A stretch of 64,000 nt of DNA, from positions 2,170,001 through 2,234,000 of the forward strand of contig NC_022600.1 in the NCBI RefSeq assembly GCF_000484535.1, given 5' to 3'. The notes under the pieces were generated by a model. The model was not told the DNA's origin. It saw nothing but the letters and a program-made list of their open reading frames with translations, and did no database searches. Position 1 is the first letter of the stretch. The number at the start of each line of letters is the position of its first letter. This stretch comes from Gloeobacter kilaueensis JS1 (GTDB taxonomy: Bacteria; Cyanobacteriota; Cyanobacteriia; Gloeobacterales; Gloeobacteraceae). This document shows, piece by piece, positions 15,731 through 23,482 of this stretch. A program made the position numbers and the translations under genes.

Positions 15731-16755
15731 GGTACCCTCTTCACAGTTACAACTTGTCCACCAACCTTAACAGGCTTCTGAATCATTTTCCCGTTTTCAT
15801 AAGCTTCTTCCCACAGTTGATTGCCTTTTACTGTATATCCCACTTCAAGCCCTGTTCCTTCTGGTATGGCAACAGATGCTTCCCCCAGTTTCGCATCAGG
15901 GATTTTTTGCATTAGAGATGAGTAAGTGTTTCTAAGCTGGTTGATTGCCTCCCCTACTTCTGCCCCTTTCTTGCCTTCTGGATCACTTGCTTTCACTTCT
16001 GTCAGATTGAACTTGCCTCCTTCTGTTAATGAAACAAAATCGCAGGCTTGGGTTCTGTCAACTCCTCTTGGCATGTCCAGCAGTTTGCGGGTGTTCCCAT
16101 CACCGTAACTCATAATCTTGTCTCCCTTCTGCGTCAGCAACTCAGACACTCTTTCCTCAATCTCTGCGGACTTGCGCGCTTGTATCGCTTCAGGGCTGTT
16201 CTTGCCCTGCCTTTTGGCCGTATCTCTTGCGGCGGCATACAGGTCCGTTTTCTCTCCCACTGGCTCCAGCTTGCGACCAGGATACCCAAGCGGGCTGCTC
16301 GCTGGACCCTCGCCCCTGGAAAAGAGCACCCCCAAATCTTGCTGCAGGTTCTCGTTGGCCTGATTGGCCACAAATATCCCATGCCCCGCCTCTGCCACAC
16401 CCAGACCGGCTAAGGCTCCACCCGCCAGGATGCCTACTCCGCTTTCTGAGCCGAGGACCGCTAGAGCAAGACCCGCTTCGACTTTCAGCCCACCGTCCCA
16501 ACTCTCGAAGATGCCCTGGGCCATTGCTCCAAGGTCACCCAGCACCTGACCGGTCTGGAAAAAGGGATTGTCGTGTTGCTCTTCGTAGGCTTTGCTCTCA
16601 AGAAACGGCAGGTTGCTTGTATCGAAGCCGTAGCTGAGACCGCGACCGAGTTCGCCGACGTTGTAGAAAACCTGGCCAGCATGACAGTTTGAGGATTGGC
16701 AGGGATCAGATGCCGACTCTAAGCGGACTGCGGCCCTGGCGAATTTCGATGTCAC
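15718..16755 (-). CDS. Orphan polymorphic-toxin C-terminal module (probable 5'-truncated)
   Basis: 345 aa as read from the ATG at 16755, but the first about 16 codons run antiparallel-frame through the end of gpmI and look meaningless. The recognisable part starts near residue 24. Residues 28-150 resemble the pre-toxin linker found after RHS/YD repeats (GRGLSYGFDTSN, DNPFFQTGQVLGDLGAMAQG, then a Gly/Ala-rich hydrophobic stretch LALAVLGSESGVGILAGGAL). Residues 195-275 show a PD-(D/E)XK nuclease pattern: E199/E201, D239 (CDFVSLTEGG), E253-V-K255 and Q273 (INQL). The repeat and secretion parts of a full toxin are absent. It is either a silent orphan cassette or a remnant. Confidence 0.55.
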   Translation of the reverse strand: MTSKFARAAVRLESASDPCQSSNCHAGQVFYNVGELGRGLSYGFDTSNLPFLESKAYEEQHDNPFFQTGQVLGDLGAMAQGIFESWDGGLKVEAGLALAVLGSESGVGILAGGALAGLGVAEAGHGIFVANQANENLQQDLGVLFSRGEGPASSPLGYPGRKLEPVGEKTDLYAAARDTAKRQGKNSPEAIQARKSAEIEERVSELLTQKGDKIMSYGDGNTRKLLDMPRGVDRTQACDFVSLTEGGKFNLTEVKASDPEGKKGAEVGEAINQLRNTYSSLMQKIPDAKLGEASVAIPEGTGLEVGYTVKGNQLWEEAYENGKMIQKPVKVGGQVVTVKRVPWSS

Positions 16756-18307
16756 TTTTTTGAAGGAGCGAGCGGCCTGTCATCTCAGGCGGCTGGGCGA
16801 TCCCCAGCAGATCGAGGATCGTTGGCGCAATATCGCCCAGGTTGCCGCCCTCGCGCAGGGCAACGGCGGTGCCCCAGCCAGGAATTTTCAGTCCCTCGCT
16901 CTCGATCAAGATAAAGGGCACCGGGTTGGTGGTGTGGGCGGTCCAGGGCCGGCCCTGCTCGTCCCACATCAGCTCGGCGTTGCCGTGATCGGCGGTGACG
17001 AGCAGCGTTCCCCCGGCGGCGACGCAGGCGGTGAGCAACCGGCCCAGGCAGGTATCGACGGTTTGAACGGCCTGGATGGCGGCCTGGAAGTTGCCGGTGT
17101 GGCCCACCATGTCGGGGTTGGCGTAGTTGATCACCACCAGAGCGTACTGGCGCGAAGTTATCGCGCTCACCGCCTGGGTGGTCACCTCAAGCGCCGCCAT
17201 CTGGGGTTTGAGGTCGTAGGTAGGCACCAACGGGCTCTGGACCATCAGCCGGTCCTCGCCGGGCAGGGCCGCCTCGATGCCACCGTTAAAAAAGTAGGTG
17301 ACGTGGGCATACTTCTCGGTTTCGGCAATCCGAAACTGGCGCAATCCCTGCCTGGCAATCACCTGCCCCAGCAGGTTGTCGAGGGACTGGGGCGGAAAGG
17401 CGACGGCGGTGGGCAAAGTCGCGTCGTACTGGGTAAAACTCACAAAGCCCAGCGGGTCGAGGTAGGGACGGACGAAGCCTTCAAAATCGGGCTGCAAAAA
17501 GGCGCGAGTGAGCTGGCGGGCCCGGTCGGGGCGGAAGTTAAAGAAAATCAGGCCGTCGCCCGGCTCGATGGCACCGGCGGCAAGGCGCACCGGCACGATA
17601 AATTCGTCGGTGATCCCGGCTTCGTAGCTCTCGCTCAGGGTCTGGACCGCTGATTTACCTGTGCCTTCTCCCGTCTCGGTCATCACCCGATACGCCTGGG
17701 CAATCCGGTCCCAGCGCCGGTCGCGGTCCATGCCAAAGTAGCGGCCCCCGAGGGTGGCGATCGTGCCGATGCCCACCTGGGCGATGCGCTCTTGTAGTTG
17801 GCCGAAGTACGCGATTCCCGAAGTGGGTGGGGTGTCGCGCCCGTCGCTGAAGGCGTGGATGTAAAGGTTGTCGCATCCCTGTTGTTTTGCCAGGTCGAGC
17901 AGGCCGAACAGGTGCTCGATGTGGGAGTGGACACCACCGTCGGAGACCAGTCCGACGGCGTGCAGCTTGCCTTTGCGAGCGCGGATCGTCCGGCACAACT
18001 CGACGAGGGCCGGATTGGTGAGCAGCGACCCGTCCTCGACGGCATCGCTGATGCGCACGAGTTCTTGAGGAACGATCCGGCCCGCACCGATATTGAGGTG
18101 GCCGACTTCGGAGTTGCCCATCTGGCCGCGTGGCAGACCGACTGCCTTGCCGCTGGTCTGGATGCGCGTAAAAGGATAACTGGCTTTAAGGGCGTCGAAG
18201 ACTGGCGTCTGGGCAGCGGCAATGGCGTTGCCGTCGGCTTCGTCGCGCTCACCCCATCCGTCGAGAATAACCAGAACGACCGGATTGACCGGGCTAGAAG
18301 TGCTCAT
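16706..18307 (-). CDS. gpmI: 2,3-bisphosphoglycerate-independent phosphoglycerate mutase
   Basis: 533 aa, full length. Interconverts 3- and 2-phosphoglycerate in glycolysis/gluconeogenesis using two metal ions and a phosphoserine. The alkaline-phosphatase-fold motifs are seen: LVILDGWGERDE near the N-terminus, the phosphoserine in QMGNSEVGHLNIGAG, HAFSDGRDTPP, NFRPDRARQLT, NYANPDMVGHTG and VTADHGNAELMWD. Its 3' end directly meets, and overlaps by 50 bases, the truncated toxin-like reading frame, so the junction of native and foreign DNA lies at about 16705. Confidence 0.97.
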   Translation of the reverse strand: MSTSSPVNPVVLVILDGWGERDEADGNAIAAAQTPVFDALKASYPFTRIQTSGKAVGLPRGQMGNSEVGHLNIGAGRIVPQELVRISDAVEDGSLLTNPALVELCRTIRARKGKLHAVGLVSDGGVHSHIEHLFGLLDLAKQQGCDNLYIHAFSDGRDTPPTSGIAYFGQLQERIAQVGIGTIATLGGRYFGMDRDRRWDRIAQAYRVMTETGEGTGKSAVQTLSESYEAGITDEFIVPVRLAAGAIEPGDGLIFFNFRPDRARQLTRAFLQPDFEGFVRPYLDPLGFVSFTQYDATLPTAVAFPPQSLDNLLGQVIARQGLRQFRIAETEKYAHVTYFFNGGIEAALPGEDRLMVQSPLVPTYDLKPQMAALEVTTQAVSAITSRQYALVVINYANPDMVGHTGNFQAAIQAVQTVDTCLGRLLTACVAAGGTLLVTADHGNAELMWDEQGRPWTAHTTNPVPFILIESEGLKIPGWGTAVALREGGNLGDIAPTILDLLGIAQPPEMTGRSLLQKSDIEIRQGRSPLRVGI

Positions 18308-18585
18308 AGGATTGGCTCACTTTTTAGCAACGGGTGGATACGAAAGAGGGTATCCCCAGATACAGTAGTCTTTGTCTAACCAGTAAAACTGATCCCCGAC
18401 ATACTTTGTGGTATTCGCGGCAAAAATTTTGAATTCGCACAAGATTTGACACTTTTTCAGCCACAGATAGTATTTTGTCAGCCAGCTAGACACTCTGGCT
18501 CTTACAACTTCTAGAAGCAAGGGCTGCTGTAGCCGTGGCTGCAGAATCATTCCCTTACCATTAAAGCGGGAAAGGAGTGCAGAGA

Positions 18586-19758
18586 TTGCCCACAGATGTG
18601 CCGCCATTGGACGAGGACACGCTGCTCTATCTCAGGGCATCGGGCGATGGGCGGCTGGCTGCGCTGAAGGATCTCATCGCCGAGCGCTTCGAGCCCCTCC
18701 AGTCACTGCAACTGGTAGAGATCGTTCTGCCAGAGTCGTGCTGGCCGGTCTGGGCCCACTGGCTGGCCGTCGAGGTCATCGACCGCTGGCGCAACGAACT
18801 ATTGGCCGACGAGGCACTCGCCCTTCCGGCGATGCTCGCTGCTCTCGGACTCGCTGCTCAGCAGGAGGAAGCGCTGCCGCTATTGAGCAGGCTGAGCGAG
18901 ACCGCCGAAGGAAGTACCCTTAGCTTTGAGCTGACGCTGCGCCTGCAGGCCGCAGCCCGGCAACTGCCCCAGCCGCCCCAGGCCGCCCTCGCCCAGATCG
19001 AGCAGGTGGTAACTGCCCTCGCCGATTGGTTCGCCGCAGAGGACGAGAACGGTTGCCTGACCCAGTTGCGGGCCAACTTTGAACGGATCCGTACCGTCAC
19101 CGCTGCCAGTTGCCGCCAGCTTCTGATCCGACTGGGTTTTGCCGGAACCCAGGTTGCCCTCCAACAGTTAACAACACTGCAGGCGGCCCTCGAAGCACTG
19201 GACCGGCAGCACGCCGAAGAGCACGAGGATCGCCTGCAGCGCGAGCAGGCGTCCTGGCGGGCCTTTGCCACTTTGCGGAACCGGTTGGCCGGGCGTGGCT
19301 GGAACCTGCGGGTCGGGCGCGACGACTACGAGGCGACGCTGCGGGCGCTCGCCTCGGTCTACCAGTTCAAACTCGAAGCAGAAATCTTCTGGCTGAGCAG
19401 TCTGATCGTCCGCGAGGTGCTGGAACCGGTGCGCCTGCAGCTGGCGATGGTAGCCCGCTCCGACCGGCTACTCGCCGAGTGGCAGCAGCGCTGCCGCGAA
19501 CATTCAAAGATCGGTGCCGGTGCCAGTGCCGTTCTCTTCGCAAACTATCTGCGCTCGCAGCTGGATGCGGCTCAACTGTTGCAGAGCTTCGAGACCCAAC
19601 CGGGCTATTCGCTGATGCGCTGGGGCACTCTCGCCCCTTCGCGGGCCGCCGCTTTGCTCGATGCCTTGCTCGCCCACCTGCAGCAACTGTGCCGCAGCCT
19701 GCACCTGCGCTGCTGCCTCTCGTTATTGGCCCTCGATGATCCGGCAACCCACGAGTAG
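18586..19758 (+). CDS. Unknown helical protein
   Basis: About 390 aa, rich in Ala, Leu, Glu and Gln, predicted to be almost wholly helical. A coiled-coil-like segment lies near residues 195-230 (LEALDRQHAEEHEDRLQREQ). No signal peptide, membrane helix or catalytic motif is seen and I do not recognise a family. I prefer the TTG at 18586 because AAAGGAG (18571-18577) lies 8 bases upstream; a GTG at 18577 would overlap that ribosome site. A strong hairpin follows 21 bases after the stop. Confidence 0.6.
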   Translation: MPTDVPPLDEDTLLYLRASGDGRLAALKDLIAERFEPLQSLQLVEIVLPESCWPVWAHWLAVEVIDRWRNELLADEALALPAMLAALGLAAQQEEALPLLSRLSETAEGSTLSFELTLRLQAAARQLPQPPQAALAQIEQVVTALADWFAAEDENGCLTQLRANFERIRTVTAASCRQLLIRLGFAGTQVALQQLTTLQAALEALDRQHAEEHEDRLQREQASWRAFATLRNRLAGRGWNLRVGRDDYEATLRALASVYQFKLEAEIFWLSSLIVREVLEPVRLQLAMVARSDRLLAEWQQRCREHSKIGAGASAVLFANYLRSQLDAAQLLQSFETQPGYSLMRWGTLAPSRAAALLDALLAHLQQLCRSLHLRCCLSLLALDDPATHE

Positions 19759-19779
19759 CGCCCGGCTCAAAAACACAGC

Positions 19780-19808
19780 GCCCCTTCCCGAGCTGGCCGG
19801 GAAGGGGC
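19780..19808. terminator. Bidirectional hairpin terminator
   Basis: Perfect 11-bp stem GCCCCTTCCCG (19780-19790) with CGGGAAGGGGC (19798-19808) and a 7-base loop, between two convergent genes. On the - strand it is followed within a few bases by TTTTT (complement of 19769-19773), so it best terminates the 19830-20108 gene; on the + strand the T-run is weak. Confidence 0.7.
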
Positions 19809-19829
19809 TTGTGCGAATGGCATCAAAAT

Positions 19830-20108
19830 TCAGGCGACCGATGCTGTCAGCGTCCGCTCAGCAGTAGTATCGACGCACTCCATCGCGGGCAGATGGCACC
19901 AGACCTGATAGCCGGTGTCATCTGAGACGATCAAAGTCGATCCCGGACAACTGCGGTAAAAGTTGATCGCCTCGTGCATCTCCGTCGGCGCAAAACTGCC
20001 GCAGGGATAGAACAACTGGTTGCCAAAGCGCAAACCTGTCTCGATCCGGGCGTCTTTGGAACGACGAATGCGGCAAAGATCGACAGAAGCCTTGTTTAAA
20101 ATCAACAT
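19830..20108 (-). CDS. Small unknown protein
   Basis: 92 aa, no signal peptide or membrane helix. It contains FGNQLFYPCGSFAPTEMHEAI and STLIVSDDTGYQVWCHLPAM, suggesting a small alpha/beta domain with three scattered Cys. No family recognised. It sits alone between the terminator hairpin and the carbonic-anhydrase-like gene; GC and codon use match the surroundings, which supports it being real. Confidence 0.5.
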   Translation of the reverse strand: MLILNKASVDLCRIRRSKDARIETGLRFGNQLFYPCGSFAPTEMHEAINFYRSCPGSTLIVSDDTGYQVWCHLPAMECVDTTAERTLTASVA

Positions 20109-20204
20109 TTGGTCTATCCCTGCTCTGTGAAAGCGAGCCCTTACTGCTTCTATTCTAACGACCTGTATCGAAGTGGAAAGGTTCCAGAGTAAAAGGAAGC
20201 ATTA

Positions 20205-20720
20205 CTAAATGTGATGATTCCGATAGAGCAGTGCAAGTTGTCGATAACTGAGGGCGTGGCGGGCGCGCTCGGCCACCTCCTCCTCCCTGAGGGGCCGGAT
20301 CACCCGTGCGGGTACACCGGCCACGAGGGTAGCGGCGGGTACGGAGGCGGTGACTACCGCCCCGGCGGCGACGATCGCCTGGCTGCCGACAATAAGGCCA
20401 CCCAAGACGATCGCCCCGATCCCGATGAGGCACTCGTCCTGGACCGTAGCCCCATGGATCACAGCTCTATGGCCGACCGTGACGCGCTCGCCCACGATCA
20501 CCGGTTCACCGGGATCGCCGTGGAGAATCGCCCCGTCTTGAATGTTGCTGTCTACGCCGACCTCGATGCGCTCGACATCGCCGCGCAGCACCGCGCCGTA
20601 CCAGATACTCGTGCCCGCTGCTAGCCGCACCCTGCCAATGACAACCGCCCCCGGTGCTACGAAAGCGGCGGGGCTGAGGTCCGGCTGGCTCAGATCGATG
20701 TCCAGTGCCGAAATATCCAC
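20205..20720 (-). CDS. Gamma-carbonic-anhydrase-like hexapeptide protein
   Basis: About 171 aa left-handed beta-helix trimer of the YrdA/PaaY/gamma-CA group. Hexapeptide repeats run through most of the protein; the RGD (AVLRGDVERI), DGAILHGD and VGHRAVIHG motifs give the three metal-binding histidines seen in gamma-carbonic anhydrases. I chose GTG at 20720, 4 bases after the SPFH stop, because it gives the normal length; an upstream in-frame start at 20792 would lie inside the SPFH gene. It may hydrate CO2 but many family members lack activity. Last gene of the nfeD-SPFH cluster. Confidence 0.82.
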   Translation of the reverse strand: MDISALDIDLSQPDLSPAAFVAPGAVVIGRVRLAAGTSIWYGAVLRGDVERIEVGVDSNIQDGAILHGDPGEPVIVGERVTVGHRAVIHGATVQDECLIGIGAIVLGGLIVGSQAIVAAGAVVTASVPAATLVAGVPARVIRPLREEEVAERARHALSYRQLALLYRNHHI

Positions 20721-20724
20721 CCGC

Positions 20725-21657
20725 TCAACCTTCGTTGCGAACGCGGTTGAGGGGCGGCAGCACGGTGGAGCCGTTGGCGGCGTCACCGGCATTGTTCATT
20801 GCCAGAAGGGCGCTGATCGACGCTGGGATCGATTGGGGATCCATAAAGAGCACCTTGCTGCTCGGGGACGCGCCGACGGCGTTGGCGACATCGAGGTAGT
20901 TGCGCGCCAGATAAAATTGCAGCGCCTCGCGGGCTCTTGGATCCTGCAGGGTCTCAGCCAGGGTGCGCAGCGCTTCGGCGGTGCCCTGAGCCTGGAGGAC
21001 CTGCTCCTGCCGCTCCGCTTCGGCGCGGGTAATACGGGCCTGGGCCTCGCCCTGGGAGCTGTTGATGGCGGACTGGCGCTCGCCTTCGGAGTTGAGGATG
21101 ACAGCGCGCTTGCGGCGCTCGGCAGCCATCTGCTGTTCCATCGAATCGAGCACCGTGCGCGAGGGAGCGATGTTGCGCACCTCGACGCGGGTGACCTTGA
21201 TGCCCCAGGGATCGGTGCTCGCGTCGAGATCGCGGAGCAGAGCCTGGTTGATCTCGCTGCGCGAGGCGAAGGTCTCGTCGAGTTCGAGCTTGCCAATCTC
21301 GGCGCGCAGGGCCGTGAGCACCAGGTTGGTCATCGCCTGGCGGATATTGGCCACCGAGTAGTAGGCCCGCCGGGTGTCGATGATCCGCCAGTAGATAACC
21401 GCATCCGCTTCGAGGGCAACGTTGTCTTTTGTGATGCACTGCTGCGGCTGGATATCGAGCACCTGCTCGCGGATTGTTTCTTTGAAGACGATATTGTCGA
21501 TAAACGGGATGATGATGTGCAGCCCCGGTGTCAGCTTCGTATGAAAGCGGCCCAGCCGCTCGACGAGAGCCTCATCGCCCTGGTTGATGATTTTGACCCC
21601 GGCGATGATTGTTGCCAACAGACCGGCACCGAACACAAGCAGGAAAAATTCAATCAC
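20725..21657 (-). CDS. SPFH-domain membrane protein (stomatin/paraslipin type)
   Basis: 310 aa. A single N-terminal hydrophobic helix (FFLLVFGAGLLATIIAGV) anchors a band-7/SPFH domain (about 25-190; VERLGRFHTKLTPGLHIIIPF, LDIQPQQCITKDNVALEADA). A long charged coiled coil follows (about 180-250; EQQMAAERRKRAVILNSEGERQ in part). Such proteins form large membrane-bound oligomers and organise microdomains or regulate proteases. The NfeD gene lies 31 bases upstream on the same strand, the classical partner arrangement. Confidence 0.93.
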   Translation of the reverse strand: MIEFFLLVFGAGLLATIIAGVKIINQGDEALVERLGRFHTKLTPGLHIIIPFIDNIVFKETIREQVLDIQPQQCITKDNVALEADAVIYWRIIDTRRAYYSVANIRQAMTNLVLTALRAEIGKLELDETFASRSEINQALLRDLDASTDPWGIKVTRVEVRNIAPSRTVLDSMEQQMAAERRKRAVILNSEGERQSAINSSQGEAQARITRAEAERQEQVLQAQGTAEALRTLAETLQDPRAREALQFYLARNYLDVANAVGASPSSKVLFMDPQSIPASISALLAMNNAGDAANGSTVLPPLNRVRNEG

Positions 21658-21688
21658 CTTAAACTCCTTCTTGAACGTGCAAGAAAGC

Positions 21689-22117
21689 TCACTCCAACGG
21701 TTCGAGGGGGACGACGCTCAAGGTATTGCCCTTCTGGCCCACGATCAGCACCTTCGTCCCGGTGGGCACGCGGCTGAGACTGCGGCAGTGCGCATTCCAG
21801 GTCGTTCCGCCGAAGGCGACTCGGCCCGTCGCCCCTGGTTCGATCGCCGCCGTCACAGTTCCTTCCTCCTGGAAAAAGGGATTTTCCAGTTCCGGATCCG
21901 TGCGCGGCACCAGTTTGCGGGAGAGCACAATCAGGATGGATGCGACCAGGGCAAAGACAAAAAGCTGTACGAAGGGATGGGGAATCCACTGGCCAATCAG
22001 CAGCATCAAAAGCGCTGCCGTTCCGGCTGAGCCCGCCACCAGCGCTGGAGTAAAAAACTCCAGCACCCACAGGCCAATGCCCAGCGCGACCCAGAAGACC
22101 AGCAACGATACGCTCAT
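21689..22117 (-). CDS. NfeD family membrane protein
   Basis: 142 aa: two or three membrane helices in the N-terminal half (SLLVFWVALGIGLWVLEFF, AALLMLLIGQWI, QLFVFALVASILIVL), then a soluble OB-fold (about 85-140; EEGTVTAAIEPGATGRVAFGG) characteristic of NfeD. Short-form NfeD without the ClpP-like protease domain. Works with the SPFH protein immediately downstream in membrane organisation. Confidence 0.9.
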   Translation of the reverse strand: MSVSLLVFWVALGIGLWVLEFFTPALVAGSAGTAALLMLLIGQWIPHPFVQLFVFALVASILIVLSRKLVPRTDPELENPFFQEEGTVTAAIEPGATGRVAFGGTTWNAHCRSLSRVPTGTKVLIVGQKGNTLSVVPLEPLE

Positions 22118-22195
22118 AAACCCACGCTAGCGCAAGCTTTCAGCCTCTATCGGCGAAAGTCACTAACATTTAAGTAATCGTGCCCACCCGGTAGT

Positions 22196-22726
22196 TTAAG
22201 TATCCGTTCTCGCTTGCTGCACGAGGGCGCTCACCGCCTGGCCATCTTCACCATCCCAGTAACCCACTCCGTCTTTGGCACTGTCGCGGATAAAAAACCG
22301 GGTCGATTCCTGACCCGTCGTTGCGATGCGCACGCTCGTCTTGTCCGAATCCGGGTAGCCCACCACCTCCGGTAGCAGCAGGGAGGACATCGCCAGATAC
22401 ACAAGATCGCCGTCGCCTGTGTTCACAAACTGGTGCGCCAGTTCCGGGCCGCCCGCCGGGGTGAGGACGTAGTCGTTGGGTCCCACCGGGTAGGTCTTGT
22501 CGCCAAAGCGCAGTACGCCGGTGCCGCTCAGGATAAAAAAGTGCTCTTCGTTGACGTGGTGATGGTGCAGTGGAAAGGCTGCTTTGCCCGGCGGCACACG
22601 GGTAATGTTGACGCCCACCGACTTTGAGCCGAGGGGTTCGGCCAGTTCCGTCATCCAGCATTCGAAATACTCACCGTGGATGAAGCGATTGACGGGCGCG
22701 GCTGAAACGTTCAAGACCGGCTGCAT
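22196..22726 (-). CDS. Cupin-domain protein
   Basis: 176 aa with one cupin barrel (about 45-125). Motif 1 is PLHHHHVNEEHFFILSGTG with the metal-binding His/His/Glu, and motif 2 is PAGGPELAHQFVN with the last His, so the metal site is complete. A C-terminal extension (about 130-176) is not conserved in simple cupins. The substrate is unknown. A cupin sensor or isomerase/dioxygenase role cannot be separated from sequence. Confidence 0.8.
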   Translation of the reverse strand: MQPVLNVSAAPVNRFIHGEYFECWMTELAEPLGSKSVGVNITRVPPGKAAFPLHHHHVNEEHFFILSGTGVLRFGDKTYPVGPNDYVLTPAGGPELAHQFVNTGDGDLVYLAMSSLLLPEVVGYPDSDKTSVRIATTGQESTRFFIRDSAKDGVGYWDGEDGQAVSALVQQARTDT

Positions 22727-22819
22727 CGTGGCCTCCCTGACAAAGAAACAGCGGCTAACTTTGTGAACAGAATATCACAATATCAGCCGCTCTTCTTTAA
22801 TAGTTGAGAGTTACGAGGA

Positions 22820-23179
22820 TCAGCCCTCTTCGAGCACCTCGCGGATCCGCCGCTCAAGCCGATCGATATCGAGGCTGCTCTCGTCGCGGGCGATGCGCCG
22901 CACGGTCGGGTTGACGTTGCCCAGATCCGAGAGCAGATCGCTGAGAATTTGCTGTTGCTGACGGGCCTGGGTCACTTCGCGCGGTTCCTGCACCAGATCG
23001 CGGACGATCGATTCTTCGGCCCGCGAGGCGACGATGGGCTCCGGCTGACCCAAAAGACAGACAAAGCTGCGGCGGCCAGGCCCGCGTTCTTGCTCGATCG
23101 GAATCACCGCCGTCACCTGATCGGAGCGCACATATTTACCGAAACCGAGGGGAACGAGTATCGAGGATTGGATGCGCAT
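22820..23179 (-). CDS. RemA/DUF370-like small protein
   Basis: 119 aa from the ATG at 23179, which has AAGGAG 9 bases upstream; a start 18 bases earlier overlaps that site. The N-terminal part (ILVPLGFGKYVRSDQVTAVI) resembles the GFGN-x4-DR-AI signature of RemA, a beta-rich DNA-binding regulator of extracellular matrix genes. A longer helical C-terminal tail (about 70-119, QARQQQQILSDLLSDLG, DIDRLERRIREVL) is extra. The family call is by a short motif only. A TATAAT lies about 45 bases upstream. Confidence 0.5.
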   Translation of the reverse strand: MRIQSSILVPLGFGKYVRSDQVTAVIPIEQERGPGRRSFVCLLGQPEPIVASRAEESIVRDLVQEPREVTQARQQQQILSDLLSDLGNVNPTVRRIARDESSLDIDRLERRIREVLEEG

Positions 23180-23482
23180 AGGATGCGGCTCCTTCATAAA
23201 GATTGAGTCTTTCTATATCAATTATAATCTTTTTGAATCTAAAACCGCAGGTACATTTGCAGGCTAACTTGGAACAGTTGGTTCCGAGCATTTTTCTGAT
23301 TTCTAGGAGCTGGATCCAACCCGCCCCCCCGACTTTGACGCCTTCGTGGGCACAGAAAGCCCGTCCTGCAGCGCGCTGGGACGATAGAGAGGCGAAAGAA
23401 TACTTATTACTCTCCCTCTTCTTCAAAAGGAGGGGTTCTAGATCCAGAGCCTAGGATTGAACGGGATTGCGCGGGGTGAACG

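Noticed and set aside
18317-18550. 77-96 codon - strand frame upstream of gpmI
   Set aside because: AT-rich intergenic stretch, no ribosome site, no recognisable protein, and the longer version overlaps the start of the next gene. A remnant cannot be excluded.
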